Positions 1-26,584 of a DNA stretch of 64,000 nt are shown here, piece after piece. This DNA comes from Streptomyces sp. BV286. GTDB taxonomy: Bacteria; Actinomycetota; Actinomycetes; Streptomycetales; Streptomycetaceae. The DNA lies in contig NZ_JAHRIB010000177.1 of assembly GCF_019090165.1 (NCBI RefSeq), positions 62,001 through 126,000 of the forward strand, in the 5' to 3' direction. The position numbers were made by a program, and so were the translations under genes. The stretch's first letter is position 1. Each line of letters begins with the position of its first letter. The notes beneath the pieces are model-generated. The model searched no databases and had not been told where the DNA came from. It saw only the letters and a list, made by a program, of their open reading frames with translations.

Positions 1-702
1 CCGCAGGGAGTCCCGGCTGGTGGTGCGGTAGCGGGCGATGGCCGCCGACTCGCCGCCGATGCCCTTGAGGATCCTCAGGCCGGCCACCAGGTCGGCGGCG
101 ACGGCGGAGGCGTGTGCCGCGCGCTCCTGCTCGGCCTCGCTGCGGGTCTCCAGGGGCTTGCTCAGCAGATGCCCGAGCCACAGCAGCACGGGCGTGCCCA
201 GCAGGACGACGAGGCCGAGCAGGACCGAGGTGCGCAGCAGGACGAAGGCGCAGGTGAGAATGCCGGCCAGGGACGCGATGCCGTACATCACCGCGGTGTT
301 GACGCCGCCGACCCGCTTGGCGTCCTCGGTCGCGGTGTTGGCGAGCGCCCCGGGCAGCCGGCCGTCCTCGGCGCCGCCGCCTGGGTGCAGCACCCGCCGT
401 ACGAGAGCGATGCGCAGGGCGTGTTCGGAGCGGACGGCCGACCGGTCGCCCGCCCAGGCGCCGAAGCGGAAGGACAGTGCCAGCGCGACGTACACCACGG
501 CGAGCACGCCGAGCCACAGGAACAGGGCGCCGGTGTCGGAGCCGGTGACGGCCCGGTCGATCACCACGCCGATCAGAACCGGAACCAGGGCTTCCCCGAC
601 TTGGTGCCCGGAAGCGAGCAGCGCGCCGAGGGTGACGTCCCGGCGTTGCTCTCTGACCGACTCCCGCAGGACATCACGCCCCGACGGATATGTAGGACCC
701 AC
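1..702 (-). CDS. ABC transporter (exporter-type) transmembrane subunit, partial
   Basis: This gene runs off the left edge; only its first 234 codons are present. Reading the reverse strand gives a membrane protein opening VGPTYPSGRDVLRESVREQR, followed by hydrophobic segments (for example ALVPVLIGVVIDRAV, LFLWLGVLAVVYVALALS, LGLVVLLGTPVLLWLG) and an EDAKRVGG-type coupling region, as in the membrane half of ABC exporters. The nucleotide-binding domain, if fused, lies outside the window. The GTG start at 702 is forced: an in-frame TAG lies two codons upstream, and a GGAGGGG ribosome binding site sits at 709-715. An iron box at 735-753 lies just upstream, so export of the finished siderophore is a reasonable inference. 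The substrate is not provable from sequence. Confidence 0.85.
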   Translation of the reverse strand, partial: MGPTYPSGRDVLRESVREQRRDVTLGALLASGHQVGEALVPVLIGVVIDRAVTGSDTGALFLWLGVLAVVYVALALSFRFGAWAGDRSAVRSEHALRIALVRRVLHPGGGAEDGRLPGALANTATEDAKRVGGVNTAVMYGIASLAGILTCAFVLLRTSVLLGLVVLLGTPVLLWLGHLLSKPLETRSEAEQERAAHASAVAADLVAGLRILKGIGGESAAIARYRTTSRDSLR

Positions 703-734
703 CCGCTACCCCTCCGGGATCGGACGAAGAAAAC

Positions 735-753
735 TTAGGTGAGGCTACTCTAA
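735..753 (-). promoter_or_regulatory. Iron box (DmdR/IdeR operator) before ABC exporter
   Basis: The 19-mer TTAGGTGAGGCTACTCTAA matches the actinobacterial iron-box consensus TTAGGTTAGGCTAACCTAA at most positions. It sits 33 bp upstream of the exporter start codon, inside the 153-bp gap after the monooxygenase gene. Repression of the exporter under iron-replete conditions is the expected consequence. Confidence 0.8.
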
Positions 754-855
754 GTTGCTGGTCATTGCCCAGTGAGGGCGCAGGGTGCCGGAGCCTCCCG
801 TACGGGTGTGACGGCACGAGGATCCGTGACGTCACACCCGGTCCGGACGGCCTCC

Positions 856-2193
856 TCAGCCGGTGCGCACGGCGAGGTCGTTCGCGCGGTGCGTGAGCAG
901 GGACTCGAGGATCTCGCCGGACCGGACGGCCGTGGTGGACAGCAGGGTCGAGGTGAGCCCGTGCGTGTGCTCGGTCGCGCCCTGCAGGTAGATGCCCGCC
1001 GAGACGTCGGGGGTGAGTTCGACACGGTGGTCGCGACCCACGCGTACGGCGTCCTTGTCGTCCCGCAGGCAGAGTTTCGCGGTTCTCCCCAGGAGGGTGT
1101 CGATGTCTCTGGGGCGGTAGCCGGTCGCGTGCACGAGCAGGTCCGCGGAGAGCACCTCCCGTTCCCCGGTGGGCAGGTACTCGACGGTGACCTCCAGGTG
1201 GTCGTCGAAGCTGCGTACGTCCCGGATGCGGGACACGTTGCGCAGCAGCAGCCGCTCGCGCCCCTGGACCTTCTCGCGGTACATCGTCGCGTACAGCGAC
1301 TCGATGAGATCCATGTCGACCACCGAGTAGTTGGTGCTGCGGTGGTAGTCGACCAGGGACTGTTTCACTGCCGGCGTGGACCGGAAGTAGACGTCCACGG
1401 CCTCCGGGTCGAAGATCCGGTTGGCGAACGGGCTGTCGTCGGCGGGCGTGTACCCGTACTTGGCGAAGATCGCGCAGATCTCCGCCTCGGGGAAGGACCG
1501 GTGCAGGTAGTCGAGCGCCTCGGCGCCGCTCTGTCCCGCGCCCAGCACCAGGACACGGCCCACCGCCTTGCCGGAGCCGTTCAGCTCACGGACACGCGGA
1601 ACGAGCTGGCTGTTGTGCCAGATGCGGTCCGACAGGTCCGTTCCCGGCGGCAGGTGCGGCTCCAGGCCGACGGCCACCGAGATGTTCCGGGCCCGCCGGG
1701 TGACGGTCCGCTCGGGAGCGCCGGGAACGCGGCTGACGACGTCCAGCCAGCGGACCTCGCCGTCCGGTCCCGTCACCGGGTCGACGGACACGACCTCGTC
1801 GGAGTAGTCGACGAGGTGGGCCACCCGGGCGGCGGCCCACTCGAAGTACTCGTGGAACTCGATGCGCAGCGGGAACAGCGTCTTCGCGTTGAGGAAGTCC
1901 ACCATCCTGCCCCGCTCCCGCAGGAAGCACAGGAAGCTGAAGTCGCTGGTCGGGTTGCGCATGGTGACCAGGTCCTTGAGAAAGGACACCTGCATCGTGG
2001 CGTCTTCGATGAGCATGCCCCGGTGCCAGCCGAACGACGGCTGGCGCTCCAGGAATCCCGCGCGGATCCGGTCCTCCGGAGCGGCTTGGGCGTTGTGTTC
2101 CTCAATCGCAATGGCCAGTGCGAGATTTGACGGCCCAAACCCTATACCGAGCACGTCAAGGACGGCGTCCGGTTCGTCGTGCAGTGCGTTCAC
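856..2193 (-). CDS. L-ornithine N5-monooxygenase (siderophore hydroxylase)
   Basis: This 445-residue flavoprotein is of the IucD/PvdA/CchB family, which hydroxylates the side-chain nitrogen of ornithine using FAD, NADPH and oxygen, the first step to hydroxamate siderophores. Visible signatures are the FAD-binding GIGFGPSNLALA near residue 16, the NADPH-binding VLVLGAGQSG near residue 215 and the C-terminal HATGYRP motif. Length is normal for the family. The GTG start at 2193 has a purine-rich GGAAGGAAAAG site about 7 bp upstream. It is divergent from the formyltransferase gene, and the two share the iron box at 2232-2250. With the formyltransferase it should produce N5-formyl-N5-hydroxyornithine as well as N5-hydroxyornithine for the NRPS. 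Confidence 0.95.
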   Translation of the reverse strand: MNALHDEPDAVLDVLGIGFGPSNLALAIAIEEHNAQAAPEDRIRAGFLERQPSFGWHRGMLIEDATMQVSFLKDLVTMRNPTSDFSFLCFLRERGRMVDFLNAKTLFPLRIEFHEYFEWAAARVAHLVDYSDEVVSVDPVTGPDGEVRWLDVVSRVPGAPERTVTRRARNISVAVGLEPHLPPGTDLSDRIWHNSQLVPRVRELNGSGKAVGRVLVLGAGQSGAEALDYLHRSFPEAEICAIFAKYGYTPADDSPFANRIFDPEAVDVYFRSTPAVKQSLVDYHRSTNYSVVDMDLIESLYATMYREKVQGRERLLLRNVSRIRDVRSFDDHLEVTVEYLPTGEREVLSADLLVHATGYRPRDIDTLLGRTAKLCLRDDKDAVRVGRDHRVELTPDVSAGIYLQGATEHTHGLTSTLLSTTAVRSGEILESLLTHRANDLAVRTG

Positions 2194-2231
2194 CGCAACT
2201 TTTCCTTCCCCTAGGCGCCACTGATGTTAAA

Positions 2232-2250
2232 TAAGGTTAGCCTTACCTTG
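2232..2250. promoter_or_regulatory. Iron box in divergent monooxygenase/formyltransferase promoter
   Basis: The 19-mer TAAGGTTAGCCTTACCTTG is a near-palindrome matching the DmdR/IdeR iron box. It lies between divergent genes, 38 bp from the monooxygenase start and 29 bp from the formyltransferase start, so one site could control both directions. Confidence 0.85.
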
Positions 2251-2279
2251 CAATGGTGTGTTCTAAGGGAGGATCGAGT

Positions 2280-3227
2280 ATGCGGGTCGTCATGTTCGGC
2301 TATCAGACCTGGGGGCATCGCACCCTTCAGGCTCTGCTGGAGTCCGACCACGAGGTGGTGTTGGCGGTGACCCACCCCAAGAGCGACCACGTGTACGAGA
2401 AGATCTGGGACGACTCGGTGGCCGACCTGGCCGAGAAGCACGGCGTGCCGGTGCTGCTGCGCAACCGGCCCGACGACCCCGAGCTCCTCGCCGCCCTGAA
2501 GGACGCCGCTCCGGACCTGATCGTCGCGAACAACTGGCGGACCGTGCTGCCCCCGGAGGTCTTCGGCCTCCCGCCCCACGGCACGCTCAACATCCACGAC
2601 TCGCTGCTCCCGGCGTACGCGGGCTTCTCCCCGCTGATCTGGGCACTGATCAACGGCGAGCGGGAGGTCGGTGTCACCGCGCACCGGATGAACGCCGAAC
2701 TGGACGCCGGGGACGTGCTGCTGCAGCGGGCCGTGCCGGTCGGCGCGGCCGACACCGTCACCGACCTGTTCCACCGCACGGTCGACCTGATCGCCCCGGT
2801 CGTCAACGAGTCGCTCGACCTCATCGCCTCGGGCCGCGCCCAGTGGATACCGCAGGACCGCGAGCGGGCCAGCTTCTTCCACAAGCGGTCCCTGGAGGAC
2901 AGCCGCATCGACTGGACCTGGCCGGCCGAGGACATCGAGCGGCTCGTACGGGCCCAGTGCGACCCGTATCCCAACGCCTTCACCCACCACCGCGGGCAGC
3001 GGCTCAGGATCGTCGAGTCCGCGGTGTCGAAGGGCTGTTACGGCGGCACCCCGGGGCGGATCTTCATCCGGGAGGGCGACGGCGTGGTCGTCGTCGCCGG
3101 AGCGGAGGCGAGGAACGGACGGCTGCGCGGGCTGGTCGTCAGGCGTGTGCGCACCGAGGACGGGACGGAGCACGCCGCGACCGACTACTTCCGCACGATG
3201 GGCGGCTACCTCACGGCCCGCCCGTGA
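2280..3227 (+). CDS. N5-hydroxyornithine formyltransferase (methionyl-tRNA formyltransferase-like)
   Basis: This 315-residue protein belongs to the formyl-THF-dependent formyltransferase family (relatives: CchA of coelichelin biosynthesis, Fmt). It begins MRVVMFGYQTWGH and carries the family core NIHDSLLPAYAGFSPLIWAL with the catalytic Asn and His, then GVTAHRMNAELDAGDVL with the Asp. A C-terminal Fmt-like domain follows. The ATG at 2280 is chosen over the upstream GTG at 2253 because GGGAGGA lies 5 bp before it; the upstream start would crowd the iron box. It overlaps the next gene by 4 nt (GTGA), indicating translational coupling. Role in this cluster, formylating N5-hydroxyornithine for the first NRPS residue, is inferred from precedent. 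Confidence 0.92.
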   Translation: MRVVMFGYQTWGHRTLQALLESDHEVVLAVTHPKSDHVYEKIWDDSVADLAEKHGVPVLLRNRPDDPELLAALKDAAPDLIVANNWRTVLPPEVFGLPPHGTLNIHDSLLPAYAGFSPLIWALINGEREVGVTAHRMNAELDAGDVLLQRAVPVGAADTVTDLFHRTVDLIAPVVNESLDLIASGRAQWIPQDRERASFFHKRSLEDSRIDWTWPAEDIERLVRAQCDPYPNAFTHHRGQRLRIVESAVSKGCYGGTPGRIFIREGDGVVVVAGAEARNGRLRGLVVRRVRTEDGTEHAATDYFRTMGGYLTARP

Positions 3228-3253
3228 GCGGCACGGCAGTGAGCGGCACGGCA
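3224..3253 (+). repeat. Tandem 15-bp duplication at a gene start
   Basis: GTGAGCGGCACGGCA occurs twice in direct succession (3224-3238 and 3239-3253), followed by another GTG at 3254. It repeats the start codon region of the kinase gene and adds VSGTA twice to the N-terminus. Three in-frame GTG codons could therefore serve as start. Confidence 0.9.
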
Positions 3254-4129
3254 GTGGCCGAGACCGCCTCCGTCCCCGGCCTCGCCGACCGTCCCGCCTC
3301 GCTGGAGGCCCTGCGCGGGCGCACGGTCGTCGTCAAGTACGGCGGCCACGCGATGACCGACGACACGCTCCGGCGGGCCTTCGCCCAGGACGTGCTCACC
3401 CTGCGCGGTGCGGGCGTCAGGCCGGTCGTGGTGCACGGCGGCGGTCCGCAGATCGGCGCCCACCTGGACCGGCTGGGCCTCAAGTCCGCCTTCCTGAACG
3501 GGCTTCGGGTCACCACTCCCGAGACCATGGAGGTCGTACGGATGGTGCTGTCCGGCAAGGTCCAGAAGGACCTGGTCGGACTGCTGAACGAGCACGGGCC
3601 GCACGCGGTCGGCCTCAGCGGCGAGGACGGGCACACGCTCACGGCCGTCAAGCGGTACGCCGACGTCGCCGGTGAGCGCGTGGACATCGGGCTGGTCGGG
3701 GACGTGGCGCGGGTCAACACCGCCGTCGTACGGCTCCTGCTGGACAGCGGCCACATCCCGGTGGTCTCCTCCGTCGGCCGGGGCGACGACGGGCAGGTCT
3801 ACAACGTCAACGCGGACACGGCGGCCGGCGCGCTGGCCGCCGCGCTCGGGACGCGGGCCCTGGTCGTCCTCACCGACGTGCCGGGGCTGTACGCCGACTG
3901 GCCGCAGAGCGAGCGGGTCGTCGACCGGATCGGCGCGGGGGAGCTGGAGCGGCTGCTGCCGGGGCTCAACGGCGGTATGGGGCCCAAGATGGAGGCCTGC
4001 CTGAGGGCCGTCAGGGGCGGCGTGGAGATGGCCCGGGTCCTCGACGGGCGCGCACCGCACGCGCTGCTCGACGGGCTGCTCGGCGGCGTCGGAACCGGCA
4101 CGACGATCGTCCGGGACGCCTGCGGCTGA
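3224..4129 (+). CDS. Acetylglutamate kinase paralogue (ArgB-like)
   Basis: This 301-residue amino acid kinase phosphorylates N-acetylglutamate, the second step to ornithine. Family motifs are clear: VVVKYGGHAM near residue 32, VVHGGGPQIG near 70, GLRVTTPETMEVV near 94, VYNVNADTAAG near 192 and LTDVPGLYAD near 216. It starts at a GTG overlapping the formyltransferase stop by 4 nt, with two further in-frame GTGs in a tandem repeat. A dedicated copy inside a hydroxamate cluster makes sense as an ornithine supply enzyme, since the pathway consumes several ornithines per molecule. Whether it escapes arginine feedback cannot be read from the sequence. A convergent hairpin terminator follows at 4195-4220. 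Confidence 0.92.
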   Translation: MSGTAVSGTAVAETASVPGLADRPASLEALRGRTVVVKYGGHAMTDDTLRRAFAQDVLTLRGAGVRPVVVHGGGPQIGAHLDRLGLKSAFLNGLRVTTPETMEVVRMVLSGKVQKDLVGLLNEHGPHAVGLSGEDGHTLTAVKRYADVAGERVDIGLVGDVARVNTAVVRLLLDSGHIPVVSSVGRGDDGQVYNVNADTAAGALAAALGTRALVVLTDVPGLYADWPQSERVVDRIGAGELERLLPGLNGGMGPKMEACLRAVRGGVEMARVLDGRAPHALLDGLLGGVGTGTTIVRDACG

Positions 4130-4194
4130 GCTGAGCGGTCGTACTTCCGTCGTCCGTCGTCGTCCGCAGGTGCGTCGTGGCCGGGCGCGCTGTT

Positions 4195-4220
4195 CCCCGC
4201 GCCCCTCCGGGGGCGCGGGG
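4195..4220. terminator. GC-rich hairpin between convergent genes
   Basis: An 11-bp perfect stem (CCCCGCGCCCC with GGGGCGCGGGG) with a 4-nt loop lies between the convergent kinase and ABC ATPase genes. There is no T-tract, which is usual for Streptomyces terminators. It could serve both directions. Confidence 0.6.
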
Positions 4221-4237
4221 GCGGCCCCCCGGGTTCC

Positions 4238-5134
4238 TCAGTCCGCCGTCGGCAGCGCCGGTTCCAGGGCCGGGGCCCCGTGGTGGCGGCCCATCGGGAT
4301 GACCAGGGGGGTGTGACTGACCGGGTCCATCGTGATCCGGCAGGTCAGGTCGAAGACGTCCTCGACGGTCTCGGCGGTGATGACCTCGGCCGGGCTCCCC
4401 TCGGCGACGATCTTCCCGGACTTCATGGCCACGACGTGATCGGCGTACCGGCAGGCCTGGTTGAGGTCGTGGAGCACCATTACGACAGTGCGGTTCTCGC
4501 GCCGGTTGAGGTCGGTGACCAGGTCCAGGACGTCGATCTGGTGGGCCAGGTCGAGATACGTCGTCGGCTCGTCCAGCAGCAGTACGGGCGTGCCCTGGGC
4601 CACCGCCATGGCGATCCAGGCGCGCTGCCGCTGGCCGCCGGAGAGTTCGTCGACGGGCCGGTCCGCCAGGTCGGTCATGTTGGTGGCGGCCAGGGCCTGG
4701 TGCACGGCCTGCTCGTCCGCCTTCGACCACTGCCGCCACCAGGTCTGGTGCGGGGAACGCCCGCGGTTGACCAGGTCCATGACGGTCAGCCCCTCGGGCG
4801 CGACCGGGCTCTGCGGCAGGATGCCCAGCCGCTGGGCGAGCTCCCTGCTCGGGATGGACTGCAGGGTCCGGCCGTCCAGGTGGACGGCCCCTTCCTTGGG
4901 CGCGAGCAGCCGGGCCAGGGCGCGCAACAGCGTGGACTTGCCGCACGCGTTGGCGCCGACGATGGCCGTGATCCGGCCGGGCGGGACCGCCAGGTCGAGA
5001 CCGTCGACCACCAGCCGGTTGTCGTACGCCAGACGCAGCCCGCTCGCCCGCAGGTCGGGGTCGGGGGTCGCCACGGGGCCGGGGGGCACGGAGCCGTCCG
5101 GTACGCGTTCGGTCGACAGGGAATCAGCCGACAT
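4238..5134 (-). CDS. Iron-siderophore ABC importer, ATP-binding protein (FecE/FepC type)
   Basis: This 298-residue ATPase energises uptake of a ferric siderophore across the membrane. Walker A is GANACGKSTLLRAL near residue 58, the ABC signature is LSGGQRQRAWIAMAV near 158, and Walker B is LLLDEPTTYLDLAHQ near 178. This last is the tail typical of FecE/FepC/FhuC ATPases. The ATG at 5134 (MSADSLSTERV) is preceded by AGGAGGTT at 5141-5148; a longer reading to 5206 overlaps the permease and lacks support. It follows the second permease with almost no gap, so permease 1, permease 2 and ATPase form one transcript. No substrate-binding lipoprotein is present in the window. Confidence 0.95.
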   Translation of the reverse strand: MSADSLSTERVPDGSVPPGPVATPDPDLRASGLRLAYDNRLVVDGLDLAVPPGRITAIVGANACGKSTLLRALARLLAPKEGAVHLDGRTLQSIPSRELAQRLGILPQSPVAPEGLTVMDLVNRGRSPHQTWWRQWSKADEQAVHQALAATNMTDLADRPVDELSGGQRQRAWIAMAVAQGTPVLLLDEPTTYLDLAHQIDVLDLVTDLNRRENRTVVMVLHDLNQACRYADHVVAMKSGKIVAEGSPAEVITAETVEDVFDLTCRITMDPVSHTPLVIPMGRHHGAPALEPALPTAD

Positions 5135-5138
5135 GGGA

Positions 5139-6245
5139 TCAACCTCCTGAACCCGCGCGGTTGGCGCGGACGAGCAGCCAGAGCAGGACCGGTGCGCCGA
5201 GCACACCCGTGACGATTCCGACCGGCAGTTCCGTGCCGGAGACGAGCGTGCGGGCGATGAGATCGCCGCCGAGGACCACGAGCGCCCCGGTCAGTCCGGA
5301 GGCGACGGTCGGCGGCCAGGCCGTGCGGGCCAGCCGTTGCGCGATCTGCGGAGCGGCGAGCGCAACGAAGGCCACCGGTCCCGCGGACGCGGTGGCGAAC
5401 GCGATCAGGCCGACGCCGGTGAGCAGGATGGCCAGGCGTACCGGCTGTACGCGCGTACCGAGGCCGGTGGCCACGTCGTCGCCGAGCTGGAGCGTGCGCA
5501 GCAGCCGGCCGAGGAGCAGGGCCGTCGGCAGCAGCACGGCCAGCGCGACGGCGAGCGGGCCGACCTGTTCCCACGTACGGCCGTTGAGGTTGCCGACGAG
5601 CCAGCCGAGGGCGGCCTGTGCCTGGAAGCGGCCACCCTTGGCCACGAGGTAGTCGGTGGCGCTCGTGCAGATCCAGGCCACGCCGATGCCGACCAGGATG
5701 ATGCGGTAGCCGGTGGTGCCGCGCCGCCAGGCCAGCGCGTAGACGGTCAGGGCCGTGACCAGCGCGCCGAGCAGTCCGAGGGCCTGGGTGCCGAGGCCGC
5801 CGTCCCAGCCGAGCACGATGCCCGCGACCACGGCGGTGCCGGCGCCCTGGGTGAGGCCGATCATGTCGGGGCTGGCCAGCGGATTGCGTGTCATGGTCTG
5901 GAACAGCGCGCCCGAGACGCCGAAGGCGATCCCGGCCAGCAGCCCGACCAGGGCGCGGGGCAGGCGCAGTTCCTCCACCACGAGGACCGTGCCGGGGTCG
6001 CCGGAGCCGACCAGGGCCCGTACGACGTCGGTGAAGCCGATCGGGTAGTCGCCGGTCGTCAGGCCCCAGCAGAACAGCAGGAAGGTGCCCGCGGCGAGGA
6101 ACGCGCACAGGAGGACCAGCCGAGGGCGGAAGACGCCGGAGACGGGCGGCAGGGCCAGGCGGTAGGTGCGGAGCCGGGCGGCCCCGGCCGAACGGCCGGA
6201 GTCGGTGGCGGACTTCGGTGCGGTTTTCGTGTTCGGCACGCTCAC
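5139..6245 (-). CDS. Iron-siderophore ABC importer, permease 2 (FecD type)
   Basis: This 368-residue permease is of the FecCD/BtuC family with about ten hydrophobic segments. The N-terminal cytoplasmic tail (SVPNTKTAPKSATDSG) precedes a first segment LVLLCAFLAAGTFLLFCWG. Family landmarks are LRLPRALVGLLAGIAFGVSGALFQ, NPLASPDMIG and the coupling loop near LGDDVATGLG. The GTG start at 6245 overlaps the permease 1 stop by 4 nt (GTGA). It would form a heterodimeric channel with permease 1. Confidence 0.93.
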   Translation of the reverse strand: MSVPNTKTAPKSATDSGRSAGAARLRTYRLALPPVSGVFRPRLVLLCAFLAAGTFLLFCWGLTTGDYPIGFTDVVRALVGSGDPGTVLVVEELRLPRALVGLLAGIAFGVSGALFQTMTRNPLASPDMIGLTQGAGTAVVAGIVLGWDGGLGTQALGLLGALVTALTVYALAWRRGTTGYRIILVGIGVAWICTSATDYLVAKGGRFQAQAALGWLVGNLNGRTWEQVGPLAVALAVLLPTALLLGRLLRTLQLGDDVATGLGTRVQPVRLAILLTGVGLIAFATASAGPVAFVALAAPQIAQRLARTAWPPTVASGLTGALVVLGGDLIARTLVSGTELPVGIVTGVLGAPVLLWLLVRANRAGSGG

Positions 6246-7264
6246 ACCTCCGCCAGATTGCGCCGACGGACCATCGCGATGAAGAACGGGCCGCCGATGA
6301 AGGCGACCAGGACGCCCGCCTGGATCTCGGTGGGCCGGGCGACGAGGCGTCCCAGGATGTCCGCGGAGAGCAGCAGGATGGGCGCGAGCACCGCCGACAG
6401 GGGCAGCAGCCAGCGCTGGTCGGGGCCGATGCCCGCCGACTGGGCGAGCACGCGGGCGACATGGGGGACCACCAGGCCGATGAAGACGACCGGACCGATG
6501 ACGGCGACCGCGGCCCCCGTCAGCAGCGTGATCGCGGCGACGCCCGCGAGGCGGACCAGACCGAGGCGCCGGCCGAGCGAGGCCGCGACGTCGTCGCCGA
6601 GGGCCAGGCTGTTCAGGGCGGGTGCGCAGGCCAGTGCCAGTGCCGCGCCGAGGGCGAGGAAGGGCAGCACCCGCCACACCACGCCGTCGTCGGCGTCCGC
6701 GAGCGATCCGGCGGACCAGAACCGGAACTTGTTGAGCGCGTCCACGTCGGTCAGCACGATGGCCTGGGTGAACGACCACAGCATCGAGGTGACGGCGATC
6801 CCGGCGAGCGCCAGCTTCACCGGGGTCATCCCGGACCGCCCGAGACCGCCCAGCAGATAGACGGCCACCGTGGCGACCAGCGCCCCGCCGAACGCGAACC
6901 ACACATATCCGTACAGCGAGTTGATGCCGAGCACACCGACGGCCAGCACGATGGCGAAGGAGGCGCCGGCGCTGACGCCCAGCACGCCGGGGTCGGCCAG
7001 CGGGTTGCGGGTGAGGGCCTGCATCAGCGCTCCGGCCAGCCCGAGGGCCGCGCCCGCCGTGAGGCCGAGCGCGGTGCGAGGCATGCGTGCCGACCACACG
7101 ACGTTGTCCACGAAGCGGCTCGGCGCGTCACCGAACAGGGCCCGGATCACCTGGTCCGGCGGGACGTTGGCCGCGCCCAGGGCAAGTGACATCAGGCACA
7201 GGACGGCCAGGACGGTACCCAGCAGCGTCACGAGAAGGACAGGGCGCACCCTCTTGCCCGTCAC
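6242..7264 (-). CDS. Iron-siderophore ABC importer, permease 1 (FecC type)
   Basis: This 340-residue FecCD-family permease starts at GTG 7264 (MTGKRVRPVLLVTLLGTVLA) with GGAG about 7 bp upstream. Conserved features are SARMPRTALGLTAGAALGLAGALMQ, NPLADPGVLG, LGDDVAASLGRRLG and VGPVVFIGLVVPHVAR. It heads a three-gene operon with permease 2 and the ATPase, behind an iron box at 7291-7309. Function as ferric-siderophore importer is supported by family and context; substrate identity is inferred. Confidence 0.94.
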   Translation of the reverse strand: MTGKRVRPVLLVTLLGTVLAVLCLMSLALGAANVPPDQVIRALFGDAPSRFVDNVVWSARMPRTALGLTAGAALGLAGALMQALTRNPLADPGVLGVSAGASFAIVLAVGVLGINSLYGYVWFAFGGALVATVAVYLLGGLGRSGMTPVKLALAGIAVTSMLWSFTQAIVLTDVDALNKFRFWSAGSLADADDGVVWRVLPFLALGAALALACAPALNSLALGDDVAASLGRRLGLVRLAGVAAITLLTGAAVAVIGPVVFIGLVVPHVARVLAQSAGIGPDQRWLLPLSAVLAPILLLSADILGRLVARPTEIQAGVLVAFIGGPFFIAMVRRRNLAEV

Positions 7265-7290
7265 CTTGCGGTCTCCAACGGCCAGCTCCC

Positions 7291-7309
7291 TTAGGTTAGG
7301 CAGGCCTTA
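7291..7309 (-). promoter_or_regulatory. Iron box upstream of importer operon
   Basis: TTAGGTTAGGCAGGCCTTA: the left half is a perfect TTAGGTTAGGC and the right half is weaker. It lies 26 bp upstream of the permease 1 start. Confidence 0.85.
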
Positions 7310-7353
7310 ATCGTAGTGGGGAATGCTGAGTCCGCCGAGACTGGGCCTTTTGG

Positions 7354-7372
7354 TTAGGTAATCCTTACCTTA
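7354..7372 (+). promoter_or_regulatory. Iron box upstream of NRPS gene
   Basis: TTAGGTAATCCTTACCTTA is a close iron-box match. It lies 59 bp before the preferred NRPS start (GTG 7432) and only 2 bp before an ATG at 7375. Its position argues that the ATG is not the real start. Together with the site at 7291 it makes the importer/NRPS intergenic region doubly iron-controlled. Confidence 0.87.
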
Positions 7373-7431
7373 GTATGACCTGCGGTCCTCCGGCTGAGCC
7401 GGTTCCGCACACTCTGGAGGCACGGTCAGCT

Positions 7432-26328
<18,897 letters not shown>

Positions 26329-26352
26329 GACAAGGAAAGTTGGAGGAACGTC

Positions 26353-26574
26353 ATGAGCACCAACCCGTTCGAGAACCCCGAGGGCACCTACTCCGTGCTC
26401 GTCAACGACGAGGGCCAGCACAGTCTGTGGCCCGACTTCGTGGACGTGCCGGCCGGCTGGACCGTCGTGCACGGCCCGGCCCCCCGCCAGGAGTGCCTGG
26501 ACCACATCGAGACCCACTGGACCGACATGCGCCCCAAGAGCCTGGTGGACCGGATGGCGGAACAGAGCGGCTGA
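26353..26574 (+). CDS. MbtH-like protein
   Basis: This 73-residue protein is a complete MbtH-family member, a chaperone-like partner that binds and activates NRPS adenylation domains. It shows NDEGQHSLWP, the VPAGW tryptophan, and HWTDMRPKSL, covering the family's conserved Ser and Trp positions. ATG 26353 has GGAGG 8 bp upstream. It begins 24 bp after the NRPS stop, so it is co-transcribed and very likely serves that NRPS. Confidence 0.97.
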   Translation: MSTNPFENPEGTYSVLVNDEGQHSLWPDFVDVPAGWTVVHGPAPRQECLDHIETHWTDMRPKSLVDRMAEQSG

Positions 26575-26584
26575 GGCACCACCG

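Noticed and set aside
772..2130. Long open frame on the + strand opposite the ornithine monooxygenase
   Set aside because: Low-complexity Arg/Gly/Val-rich translation typical of high-GC antisense frames; the reverse-strand monooxygenase has clear motifs.
7375..7431. ATG at 7375 as NRPS start
   Set aside because: It lies 2 bp after the iron box with no ribosome binding site, whereas GTG 7432 has GGAGG upstream.
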